Shown piece by piece: positions 8,698 through 16,420 of a DNA stretch of 64,000 bases. The notes beneath the pieces are model-generated. The model had not been told where the DNA came from. It worked only from the letters and a program-made list of their open reading frames with translations, and searched no databases. The stretch comes from Ruminococcus bicirculans (ex Wegman et al. 2014) (GTDB lineage Bacteria; Bacillota; Clostridia; Oscillospirales; Ruminococcaceae), in assembly GCF_000723465.1 (NCBI RefSeq), contig NZ_HF545616.1, positions 992,001 through 1,056,000 on the forward strand. The letters run 5' to 3'. Both the position numbers and the translations under genes were made by a program. Within the stretch, counting starts at the first letter, position 1, and every line of letters begins with the position of its first letter.

Positions 8698-9561
8698 ATG
8701 TTAGTTTCAGCTAAGGAAATGATGACAAAGGCACTTGCAGGCAAGTATGCTGTAGGTCAGTTCAATATTAACAACCTTGAGTGGACAAAGGCTATCCTTC
8801 TCACTGCTCAGGAACTGCAGTCACCTGTAATTCTTGGTGTATCTGAGGGCGCAGGCAAGTACATGACAGGCTTTAAGACAGTTGCTGCTATGGTTAAAGC
8901 AATGGACGAAGAGCTTGGTATCACAGTACCTGTTGCACTTCATCTTGACCACGGAACATATGAGGGCTGCTACAAGTGCGTAAAGGCTGGCTTCTCATCT
9001 ATCATGTTCGACGGTTCACATTATCCATTTGATGAGAACCTTGCTAAGTCAACTGAACTCGTTCACGTTGCAGATCAGCTTGGTCTTTCAATTGAGTGTG
9101 AAGTTGGTTCTATCGGTGGCGAAGAGGACGGCGTTGTAGGTATGGGCGAGTGCGCAGATCCAGACGAGTGCAAGACAATCGCTGATCTCGGCGTTACAAT
9201 GCTCGCAGCTGGTATCGGTAACATTCACGGTAAGTATCCAGCAAACTGGCCAGGTCTTTCATTCGAGACACTTGCTGCTATCAAGGAAAAGGTTGGCGAT
9301 ATGCCACTGGTACTTCACGGCGGTACAGGTATTCCTGATGACATGATCAAGAAGGCAATCTCACTTGGCGTTGCAAAGATCAACGTAAACACAGAGTGCC
9401 AGCTTTCATTCCAGGAAGCTACAAGAAAGTACATTGAAGAGGGCAAGGATCTTCAGGGCAAGGGCTTTGACCCAAGAAAGCTTCTCAACCCTGGCTTCGA
9501 GGCTATCAAGGCTAAGGTCAAGGAGAAGATGGAACTCTTCGGTTCTGTTGGCAAGGCTTAA
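8698..9561 (+). CDS. fba: Class II fructose-bisphosphate aldolase
   Basis: 287 aa, zinc-dependent aldolase of the GatY/Fba family. Visible are the catalytic/zinc motif VALHLDHGTYEG, the ECEVGSIGGEEDG segment, the GNIHGKY zinc histidine, HGGTGIPD and NVNTECQ. It cleaves fructose-1,6-bisphosphate to DHAP and glyceraldehyde-3-phosphate in glycolysis. Codon use is strongly biased, as for a highly expressed gene. Single-gene unit with promoter and terminator. Confidence 0.96.
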   Translation: MLVSAKEMMTKALAGKYAVGQFNINNLEWTKAILLTAQELQSPVILGVSEGAGKYMTGFKTVAAMVKAMDEELGITVPVALHLDHGTYEGCYKCVKAGFSSIMFDGSHYPFDENLAKSTELVHVADQLGLSIECEVGSIGGEEDGVVGMGECADPDECKTIADLGVTMLAAGIGNIHGKYPANWPGLSFETLAAIKEKVGDMPLVLHGGTGIPDDMIKKAISLGVAKINVNTECQLSFQEATRKYIEEGKDLQGKGFDPRKLLNPGFEAIKAKVKEKMELFGSVGKA

Positions 9562-9588
9562 TCAATAGCTAAATTAACGTAAATAAAC

Positions 9589-9616
9589 GGGCTGTCGTTT
9601 CGGCGGCAGCCTTTTT
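9589..9616 (+). terminator. fba terminator
   Basis: GGCTGTCG pairs with CGGCAGCC around TTTCGG, followed by TTTTT. Confidence 0.85.
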
Positions 9617-9641
9617 ATGTTATTTTATTTTCCAATTAAAT

Positions 9642-9685
9642 AGAGTGTAACCTAGATCAACCACTCACAAATAAAAACAAGGAGA
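9642..9685 (+). promoter_or_regulatory. preQ1-I riboswitch candidate
   Basis: A small H-type pseudoknot architecture can be read. P1 is GAGTG (9643-9647) with CACTC (9662-9666). The loop carries CCTAG, and the A-rich tail ends in ATAAAAACAAGG, very like the tail of the Thermoanaerobacter aptamer. The tail end overlaps the AAGGAG ribosome site of the downstream queuosine-precursor transporter, implying translational shut-off on preQ1 binding. Established knowledge: queT genes are a standard preQ1 riboswitch target. Confidence 0.72.
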
Positions 9686-9692
9686 TTTTTTT

Positions 9693-10223
9693 ATGGAAAT
9701 TTTCAGTGCACGTCGTTTAACAAACATGGGACTTATTGCAGCGATATACGTTGTGGCTACGATGCTTTGTAGCTCGCTTGCATACGGACAGGTACAGTTC
9801 CGCATATCTGAGGTTTTGATGCTACTTTGTTATTTCAACAAGGATTACATCATTTCGCTTTCTATAGGTTGTTTGATAGTCAATCTATTCAGTACGCTCG
9901 GAATGGTGGACGTAGTATTTGGAACGCTTGCTACAGTTGTGGCAGCGGTTCTTATCTATCTGCTGAGAAACAAGGTAAATCTTGTAGTTGCGTCGCTTTT
10001 CCCGGTGATATCAAATGCGGTGATAGTTGGCTTTGAACTGACGTATGTCTTCAAGACGCCGCTTCTTGTGAACATGGGCTGGGTAGCCTTAGGCGAATTT
10101 GTATGCGTAACGATAGTTGGTGTAATACTTATCAAGGCGCTTATGAAGAACAAGTATTTCAGCAAGCTTGTGACTTTCGGCATGAGTGATCAGGCTCTAA
10201 GTGAGCAGTTTAAAAACGGGTGA
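9693..10223 (+). CDS. queT: QueT-family queuosine precursor transporter (ECF S-component)
   Basis: 176 aa with about five membrane helices and the family pattern YGQVQFRISEVLMLL followed by small-residue-rich helices. QueT proteins are substrate-binding S-components of ECF transporters importing preQ0/preQ1 for tRNA queuosine; they share a T-module encoded elsewhere. The upstream riboswitch-like leader supports the assignment. Full length, ended by a strong terminator. Confidence 0.9.
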   Translation: MEIFSARRLTNMGLIAAIYVVATMLCSSLAYGQVQFRISEVLMLLCYFNKDYIISLSIGCLIVNLFSTLGMVDVVFGTLATVVAAVLIYLLRNKVNLVVASLFPVISNAVIVGFELTYVFKTPLLVNMGWVALGEFVCVTIVGVILIKALMKNKYFSKLVTFGMSDQALSEQFKNG

Positions 10224-10242
10224 TGATTCCGATATAAAAATC

Positions 10243-10273
10243 AGCCTGACTTTTTAGTCAGGCTTTATTTTTT
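10243..10273 (+). terminator. queT terminator
   Basis: AGCCTGAC / GTCAGGCT stem with loop TTTTTA, then a T-rich run. Confidence 0.85.
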
Positions 10274-10305
10274 GGCGTTTTTATCGAAAAAACTGCTAAA
10301 AAGTA

Positions 10306-10334
10306 TTGACAAAGTACGTGTAATATGATATAAT
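10306..10334 (+). promoter_or_regulatory. tRNA-Leu locus promoter
   Basis: Perfect consensus: TTGACA (10306-10311), 17 bp, TATAAT (10329-10334). A small GTTGC/GCAAC hairpin follows. Transcription would run through the three broken tRNA units before reaching the intact tRNA. Confidence 0.8.
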
Positions 10335-10364
10335 ATATACGTTGCATTGAGCAACGTTAAATAT

Positions 10365-10851
10365 GCGGATGTGGCGGAATTGGCAGACGCGCTAGCTTCA
10401 GGCAGCGTAACGACAGTGAATTTATTTGCTTGGCTGCTTTCTGGTTCATCATAAATGTGGATTAGTGTGATAAGCACCCACCTCGGTTTTGGATTTGAGC
10501 CGAGTAAAAGTTTCAAATTTTTATATGCGGATGTGGCGGAATTGGCAGACGCGCTAGTTTCAGGCAGCGTAACGACAGTGGATTTATCTGCTTGCCGATT
10601 TCCTGTTCATATATCATGTGGAGCTGTTTGTGAAAAGCCCACCTCGGTTTTAGATTTGAGCCGAGTAAGAAGTTTCAAATTTTTATATGCGGATATGGCG
10701 GAATAGGCAGACGCGCTGGCTTCAGGCAGCGTAACGATAGTGAATTTATTTGCTTGGCTGCTTTTCGGTTCATCATAAATGTGGATTAGTGTGATTAGCA
10801 CCCACCTCGGCTTTTGAATTTGAGCCGAGCAAAAGTTTCAAATTTTTATAT
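10365..10851 (+). repeat. Three tandem 162-bp units carrying broken tRNA-Leu 5' halves
   Basis: Units start at 10365, 10527 and 10689. Each begins with the tRNA-Leu acceptor strand, D arm and anticodon 5' strand up to TTCAGG in the anticodon loop, then switches to about 120 bp of unrelated sequence (GCAGCGTAACGA...). That sequence ends with a CTCGG/CCGAG hairpin and AAATTTTTATAT. Unit 3 has two substitutions in the tRNA part, and unit 2 diverges most in the tail. None can fold as a tRNA. Open frames here give the well-known spurious DVAELADAL peptide. Confidence 0.9.
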
Positions 10852-10938
10852 GCGGATGTGGCGGAATTGGCAGACGCGCTAGCTTCAGGTGCTAGTGATC
10901 GCAAGGTCATGTGGGTTCAAGTCCCGTCATCCGCACCA
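10852..10938 (+). tRNA. tRNA-Leu (anticodon CAG)
   Basis: 87 nt with an encoded CCA. Acceptor GCGGATG/CATCCGC, anticodon loop TTCAGGT on stem CTAGC/GCTAG, a long variable arm as expected for class II tRNA, and T arm GGGTTCAAGTCCC. It reads CUG codons. It is the intact member of the locus and carries the 54-bp repeat used as attachment site. Confidence 0.95.
10885..10938 (+). repeat. 54-bp direct repeat, left copy (att site in tRNA-Leu 3' half)
   Basis: Runs from TCAGG in the anticodon loop to the CCA end; identical to 18722-18775. This is the usual form of a tRNA attachment site: the incoming element restores the 3' half. Confidence 0.88.
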
Positions 10939-10941
10939 CGA

Positions 10942-10968
10942 AAAGCTCGATTTTATCGGGCTTTTTTC
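10942..10968 (+). terminator. tRNA-Leu terminator
   Basis: GCTCGAT / ATCGGGC hairpin then TTTTTT, 4 nt after the CCA end. Confidence 0.8.
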
Positions 10969-11133
10969 TTTTGCTCCAGTAAAAATAAATGGGCAGACAC
11001 GCTGGCTCTAAGAACAATTTTTAATTGATATTATGCTAAAACGCACTACCATAGCTAATGCGTCTGTCGGTTAATATATTCATATATGTAACGAACAAAT
11101 CCGCAGGCGATACTGCGGATTTCGTTTTAATTT

Positions 11134-12726
11134 CTATGCACTTTCTAATTCTTCTGTTGGCTCAATAAACACGCTGACAGTTCCATTAAACTCTCCGTTC
11201 ATCTCGAATCTGATATCAAGACTTTTATCTTCATTTTGATGAATGATAATTCGCTTGACTAACATTCTTAGATTGATATCCGAAATCGTACCCTCGGACA
11301 GGATTTCATCAAGTATCTGTGTTGTGTTTTTAAGCTGTTCTTTTCTCTGTTTGCAGATTTTGTCATACTCTTTAAGATCAGTTATCCGTTTTTCAATAGC
11401 GGATATTTCTTCTTCACGCTTAGTAATCATATTGTTGTAAACTTGTGCGTGTTCTCTGTCGCCGATTCGCTCTATAATCAAATCTTCGATCTGCTGTCGG
11501 AGTGATAATATCTTATCGTTGAGCTGCTGTATCTGACGTTCATACAGCGGCTTTTTCTTTACCCAATCCTTGACAATCTTGTTGTAGCGTTCGCTTTCGG
11601 CAAGTATCGTTTCACGTAGTCCTCGGACTTCATCTTCGATCAAAGCGTCAAGCTGATTTTCACGGACTGTGTGCGGAGTACAGTATTGCTTGCCGTAGCG
11701 GTGTGCGCTGTTGCAAGTGTATTCAACGTACTCTTTGCCTTTCCATTTTCTTGTGCGAGCTACAAAGCAAGCCCCGCAGTCGGAGCATTTTATTAATCCG
11801 GAATAGCGATGAAGATTCCTGCCATTTTGCGAACGTGGATTAATCTGTGAACGCTGTTCCAGTAAAAACTGTGCCTGTTTCCAAGTTGTTTCATCAATTA
11901 TTGGTTCGCAGAAATTCTCATGGCGATACTGTTCCTCTAGCGGAATAAAAGTTTTTGTTTTGTAGATTTTACTTGTCACAGTTTTGTGATTTACCATTGT
12001 TCCAATATATAGTTCGTTAGTTAAAATTCTTTTGACCGCCGTTTGTACCCACAAGTATTTCTTAGAGATGTCGGGTTTCCAGTCGGCTAGCTTTCTTCGC
12101 TGATAGTATTCGGGCGACTTAATTCCACGCTCGTTCATCTTCTTTGCGATTGTGGTCAAGCCGTAGCCGTCAACGTATAGCTTGAATACTTCCTGCACTA
12201 TCCAAGCTGTTTCATCGTCTACCAAAACAGTATTTGTGTTTCGGTCACGCTTGTAACCGAGGGGTAAGGACTCTATCAGACCTTTTCCTTTCTGCTTTTG
12301 ACGTACACCTGCTTTTACTTTTTTGCTGATGTCCTTAGCATAAAAATCGTTGAAGATCTGCTTGAATCCAATCATCAAATCGTCGTTTTCATTGAATGAA
12401 TCTATTCCCTCAGTCACAGAAATTACCTTAACATTATTCTGTCGCAAGTGATCAATGAAGAGTTCAGTCTGCGTTCTGTGTCGTCCTAATCTAGATAGAT
12501 CCTTGACCAGAACAACATCGATCTTACCTTCATCAACAGCAATTTCAAGTTTGCCTAAGCCTTTTCTGTTGAACGTCATTCCCGAAACGTTGTCATCAAA
12601 ACTTTCACCAACTATTTCGTAACCATTCTGTTCAGCGTAATCAACTAAAATCTGCCGCTGATTTTGTAAGCTGTTCATTTCCTCATCTTCGTCACGAGAT
12701 AATCTGTAGTATAGCCACGCTCTCAT
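11134..12726 (-). CDS. Large serine recombinase (resolvase/integrase)
   Basis: 530 aa. N-terminal resolvase domain with nucleophile Ser10 in YYRLSRDE, then VLVKDLSRLGRHR. The Recombinase domain follows around residues 160-280, then a zinc ribbon (CSDCGACFV ... C near SAHRYGKQYC) and a coiled coil near 390-470. The start chosen (MRAWLYYR) has AAGGAGGTCG just upstream; a longer frame to 12792 has none. These enzymes integrate and excise conjugative or mobilizable elements without a tRNA requirement. A C-terminal fragment of a close relative lies at about 47350-47495. Confidence 0.93.
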   Translation of the reverse strand: MRAWLYYRLSRDEDEEMNSLQNQRQILVDYAEQNGYEIVGESFDDNVSGMTFNRKGLGKLEIAVDEGKIDVVLVKDLSRLGRHRTQTELFIDHLRQNNVKVISVTEGIDSFNENDDLMIGFKQIFNDFYAKDISKKVKAGVRQKQKGKGLIESLPLGYKRDRNTNTVLVDDETAWIVQEVFKLYVDGYGLTTIAKKMNERGIKSPEYYQRRKLADWKPDISKKYLWVQTAVKRILTNELYIGTMVNHKTVTSKIYKTKTFIPLEEQYRHENFCEPIIDETTWKQAQFLLEQRSQINPRSQNGRNLHRYSGLIKCSDCGACFVARTRKWKGKEYVEYTCNSAHRYGKQYCTPHTVRENQLDALIEDEVRGLRETILAESERYNKIVKDWVKKKPLYERQIQQLNDKILSLRQQIEDLIIERIGDREHAQVYNNMITKREEEISAIEKRITDLKEYDKICKQRKEQLKNTTQILDEILSEGTISDINLRMLVKRIIIHQNEDKSLDIRFEMNGEFNGTVSVFIEPTEELESA

Positions 12727-12815
12727 TTTATCGACCTCCTTAAATTCGTCAGGTACGTCATGGTGTGTCTGCGTTACAACAGACACTACCACAAGCCTCC
12801 CTTAAAGTCCAGCGA

Positions 12816-12998
12816 TCACGCCGATTCTTCAATAATTTCTATCTTACCAACAAAATCAGCGTCGGAGCATTTGGGCATACTATCCGAATTTAAATAGTCG
12901 TTGATCATAGCTTCCATAAACGTATCAAAGGATTTTTTATCGCCGTTGTATATGATCGTGACGGAATTGATTCTGGGGATTTCTCTTTGTCTTGGCAT
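12816..12998 (-). CDS. Small protein upstream of the recombinase
   Basis: 60 aa, starting MPRQREIPRINSVTIIYNGD, with AAGGAGG 10 nt before the ATG. Small acidic proteins of this look commonly precede clostridial serine recombinases on integrative elements. It could be a recombination directionality or regulatory factor, but no domain is recognised. It is co-directional with the recombinase, 89 bp ahead. Confidence 0.7.
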   Translation of the reverse strand: MPRQREIPRINSVTIIYNGDKKSFDTFMEAMINDYLNSDSMPKCSDADFVGKIEIIEESA

Positions 12999-13585
12999 TG
13001 GGTTATCGCCCTCCTTACTGTCTTTTCAGTTTCTTTTTCTCTGATTTTTAAACTGATCATTTTTAATCATTCCTTTCCTGATATTTTGTCTGACATCATC
13101 AGCAACGCCCGAAATTATGCCGATTTTACGTGATCTTCAGTACTTACGACCCCTGAATCATTCAAAGCTCAAATTTATGACCCCATAAAAAATATGCACA
13201 AAGGCTTTTCTAAAACTGCGTATTTACGGCACTTTTGCGGCGAGCTTTGCTCGTCCGCTGTGAGTGTTTCGGGGGCTGCGACCCCGAAACTTTAACTTGC
13301 AATGAAATATTTAGCTTTGGTGGTTATAGCTCTAGCTGCTTAATTGTGCAAAGTACATAATTGCTCAAATCGTTGAGTTCGACTTGCACAAGCTAACCTT
13401 ATTTAAAATATCGCTCACAGCGGCTCACAAATCGCTTGTGTGTGGTTTTGGTGAGTTTCTGCTAAACTTACCCGACTGATTTTTTTAGCCCACAAATCGC
13501 CCCACGTTCGCTGATTTGGGTTGACAGCAAAACTTGCTTTGATTTCTACCGTCACATCTTGTAAAGCAAGGTTTTGCAGGACTTT
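12999..13585. other. Intergenic region with hairpins, possible origin
   Basis: About 590 bp without a convincing gene. It holds strong inverted repeats: GTTTCGGGG (13266-13274) with CCCCGAAAC (13282-13290), and CGAGC/GCTCG just before. Lying between a recombinase and a RepA-like gene, it may be a replication or transfer origin of the element; no iterons were recognised. Confidence 0.35.
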
Positions 13586-14620
13586 TCATACTTTCAAGGT
13601 CAGCCTGTTGACAGTAACTTCGCTAGTGTTTTTACTGTCACTGCTGTCACGCTCACGGTCGTAATGAAGAATTATCAGCCTGCAGTTGCGTGTCCGCTTG
13701 TACTCAAAATCAATGCCGTATTTTCTCAGCGTGTAACCGTTGCGAACCAGATCTCTTGTTACTCTGTTTGGATAGAATTGTTCTTGCGTGACTTCTTTTA
13801 GTTCGCTTACAAGTTCAGACGCAGTACCTGTAAACGAAATGTGCTTTTTTAGATAAACATACAACGCTGCAAGAAAAATGTTGTCTTTGCTTTGACCAGT
13901 GGACAACTCATCTGTGACTATCCACTTTTTCAAGTCACTATCAAAATGCAAACTTATTTCTGCGTTTTCAATGTCACGACCGACACAGAACAGTTTAGCA
14001 TTGCGACTTCCACTCTTTGTTTCGATCAGAACCATACTTCCGTCTACACAGCCGCTCAGTCCTGTCTAACCTGAGATCATATTGAACGGGTCGCTGTCTT
14101 TGCATTTTCTTGTGTGATGAACCACTATGACAGTTATCTCAAGCTTGTCTGCAAGAGCTTTCAGAACGGATAGGTCTTTGTAGTCTGAACCATAGCTTGA
14201 ATCTGTTGAACCACGAACCATTTGCAGAGTGTCAATGAACACAATTTTTAGACCGCAATGTTCAATTTTAAAACTTTCGATTTGTTCTTCAAGTCCGTTG
14301 CCGATAGATTCAGACATAACAGAGAAGTACAAATTTTCAGTTGGCACATCAGTTATTTCATACAAGCGATTTTGAATACGAACGTAGCTATCCTCTAAAC
14401 ACAAATACAATGCCGTGCCCTGCAATGTTTTCTGACCTAAAACACTTTCTCCTTTCGCTATTGACAAGCACATATCAAGTGCTAGCCAAGACTTTCCGAC
14501 CTTTGGTGCTCCGGCTAAGATATACAGACCTTGTGCAAGCAAGCCGTCTATAACGAACTCTATTGGCTTGTACACCGTAGTCATTATTTCTTCGCAGGAT
14601 CTTGTGATAAGTTTTTTCAA
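13586..14620 (-). pseudogene. RepA-like AAA ATPase interrupted by an amber codon
   Basis: One gene read as two. The N-part (14066-14620) has a Walker A GAPKVGKS, the VFIDTLQMVRG Walker B region and HHTRK, as in AAA_25/RepA helicases of plasmids and integrative elements. It ends NMISG then TAG at 14066-14068. The same frame continues TGLSGCVDGS and MVLIETK to 13586, which is the expected family continuation. A single base change therefore splits it. The protein would bind ATP and probably initiate replication of the element. A sequencing error or suppression is possible. Confidence 0.85.
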
Positions 14621-14696
14621 ATTATCATTCCTCCTATTCTGTTTTCAAGTTTCTGTTATTGTCACTGAACATAGCGAAATTTATATTCAAAACAAA

Positions 14697-14778
14697 AAGC
14701 TCGCAAAGACTTTTAAAATCTTTACGAGCTTATATTATTCTCCATTCTTATGGTATCGCATTTTAATACGTTTGTCAA
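14697..14778 (-). promoter_or_regulatory. repA promoter followed directly by an attenuator hairpin
   Basis: Reverse strand: TTGACA (14773-14778), 17 bp, TACCAT (14750-14755). Within about 15 nt of the start lies a long stem AAGCTCG-AAAGA / TCTTT-CGAGCTT (14697-14731) followed by TTTGTTTTG. This is a textbook terminator placed before the repA start at 14620, suggesting transcription attenuation or a small RNA. Confidence 0.65.
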
Positions 14779-14819
14779 TAGTCATGGTCCATTTTCATTG
14801 TTTTGCACAGGAGATTTGA

Positions 14820-15010
14820 TTTTGACACGGGGGTAAGATGTGCGTTTTCGCCGTCGCACTGTGAGAGGGAGGGAGTGGCAGATTGGGGGTTCGGGGTTCT
14901 CCCCGACAAGCCGCAATCGGTGGTCTGCCCCTTGTGGGCGGACTGCCGTTTGCGATGCTTGCTAAGTCTGCGGACTTAACTTTTCCGGGCTGTCCAGTTG
15001 ACAGTAAATA
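14820..15010. other. GC-rich palindromic intergenic segment
   Basis: Locally GC-rich against AT-rich surroundings, with hairpins around 14893-14910 (CGGGG/CCCCG), a GTCTGCCC/GGGCGGAC pair near 14921-14943, and AAGTC/GACTT near 14963. It lies upstream of repA and of the sigma operon and may be an origin (oriV or oriT). The open frame across it on the reverse strand is not protein-like. Confidence 0.35.
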
Positions 15011-15044
15011 ATTATCATTTTTTATGTTCATACTGAAAATGCAC

Positions 15045-15073
15045 TTGAAATATTTATCTTTTAATGATATACT
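15045..15073 (+). promoter_or_regulatory. Promoter of the sigma/anti-sigma pair
   Basis: TTGAAA (15045-15050), 17 bp, TATACT (15068-15073), 34 bp before the start codon. Confidence 0.6.
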
Positions 15074-15107
15074 GTTATGCACAGACAAAAAACGGAGAGG
15101 TGATTTG

Positions 15108-15644
15108 ATGCTGGCAATTTACCTATCAATGCTCGAAACCAACGAAGAAAAAAATCAGTTTGAACAGCTTTACATAAAATACAAGCAGGATATGTATGCG
15201 GTTGCATATGGCATTTTGAAAAACAAGGAAGATGCTGAGGATGCTGTACATCAGTCTTTTTTGAAAATAGCAGATAACTTTTCAAAAGTTTCACAAATTC
15301 CATGTCACGAATTAAAAGCATATATTGTTATTATATGTAGAAACACAGCGATAAATATTTATAGGCAAAATCAAAATCGTGCAAAGCATAGTACAGAATT
15401 ATTTGAAACTGAAATAGTTGATGAATCATATTTTGAAAAACAAAACTATGATGAACTTTTATTAGCAATAAAACAACTTCCGCAGATTTATAAGGATGTT
15501 ATCTATCTGTATTTTCTGCAAGAGTTCTCAGCAAAAGAAACGGCAACACAACTTGAAATATCTTCTGAATTGGTCAGACAACGTGCATTAAGAGCTAAAA
15601 AGATGTTGAAAGACATCTTAGAAAGGAGTAGTCACATTGAATAA
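15108..15644 (+). CDS. ECF-type RNA polymerase sigma factor
   Basis: 178 aa from the ATG behind GGAGAGGTG. Region 2 covers about 15-80 (YGILKNKEDAEDAVHQSFLKIADN) and region 4 about 115-170 (LPQIYKDVIYLYFLQEFSAKETA then SSELVRQRALRAKK). No region 3, so an alternative sigma. The anti-sigma-like membrane protein overlaps its end, the standard arrangement for a signal-released sigma factor. It may drive the downstream surface protein genes. Confidence 0.9.
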   Translation: MLAIYLSMLETNEEKNQFEQLYIKYKQDMYAVAYGILKNKEDAEDAVHQSFLKIADNFSKVSQIPCHELKAYIVIICRNTAINIYRQNQNRAKHSTELFETEIVDESYFEKQNYDELLLAIKQLPQIYKDVIYLYFLQEFSAKETATQLEISSELVRQRALRAKKMLKDILERSSHIE

Positions 15645-16314
15645 TACTCAGTTTAAGAGAGCAATATCTGAGGCTTTGACAAGAGAATATGAATTATCTG
15701 TTCCTGCACATAACAATGACTATAAGTTTTCAGATAAGTTTACCCGAAAGATGAATAAGCTGATAGGTCGCCAGAAAAAGCCGTACTACCAAATGATTAA
15801 TACAGCCAGTAAGCGAGTGGCTTGTATTTTTATAGTGATTTTTATTGCTGCATTTACAACAATAATGAGCGTATCCGCTTTGAGAAATGCATTTAAGGAT
15901 TTTTTCATGAGCATTTTTTCAGACCATTCAGAGATATCAGCAAATGTTGAAAGCAATGAGGCTGCACTGGACACAATTCAAGTCAACTATGATATAGGTT
16001 ATGATTTGAGTGATTATGATGTTATTTATGAGGAATATGATAAAATTTCTCGGAATATCATTTATCAAAATGAGAATACAATAATTGATTATCAGCAGTT
16101 AGTCAAATCCGAATTTGATATGGGACTTAACACAGAAAACGCTGAAATATCAACAATAGATATATCCGGACACGATGCAGTTTATTATATAGATAATCAT
16201 CAATTTTATCACTTGATTTGGGATAATGGAGATTATATTATTATGATAAGCTCCAACATTGGCAGAAATGAACTAATTGATATAGCAAATTCTGTGCAAA
16301 AAGCAGAAAAATAA
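15637..16314 (+). CDS. Membrane anti-sigma factor-like protein (DUF4367 type)
   Basis: 225 aa from a TTG start overlapping the sigma gene by 8 nt, with GAAAGGAG upstream. A cytoplasmic N-terminus (1-62) could bind the sigma factor. One membrane helix lies at about 63-85 (ACIFIVIFIAAFTTIMSVSAL), and the extracellular part ends in a DUF4367-like fold (HQFYHLIWDNGDYIIMI). Role inferred from position and topology. Confidence 0.75.
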   Translation: MNNTQFKRAISEALTREYELSVPAHNNDYKFSDKFTRKMNKLIGRQKKPYYQMINTASKRVACIFIVIFIAAFTTIMSVSALRNAFKDFFMSIFSDHSEISANVESNEAALDTIQVNYDIGYDLSDYDVIYEEYDKISRNIIYQNENTIIDYQQLVKSEFDMGLNTENAEISTIDISGHDAVYYIDNHQFYHLIWDNGDYIIMISSNIGRNELIDIANSVQKAEK

Positions 16315-16420
16315 AACTATTTTTTGTTTTTCTGTAACGAATCCACCTTCTGATTTGTTATGTATGAATGAGGGAGTAAAAGCTTCTGTATTAATGCTAA
16401 CAAAAAAGGAGGTGTTTTTT

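Noticed and set aside
10455-10801. Open frames with DVAELADALVSGSV-type peptides on both strands
   Set aside because: These are translations of tRNA-Leu 5' halves, a well-known annotation artefact; no ribosome sites and the repeats explain them.
10365-10938. CRISPR or group I intron interpretation of the 162-bp repeats
   Set aside because: Repeat plus tail are too long and too few for CRISPR, and 120 bp is too short for a group I intron; the tRNA 3' half is absent from the first three units.
12727-12792. 22-codon N-terminal extension of the serine recombinase
   Set aside because: No ribosome site, whereas AAGGAGGTCG sits just before MRAWLYYR, which starts the resolvase fold directly.
14795-15088. 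97-codon reverse ORF rich in Pro/Arg
   Set aside because: It spans a GC-rich palindromic region, has no ribosome site, and its composition is unlike any protein; a non-coding origin-like segment is more likely.
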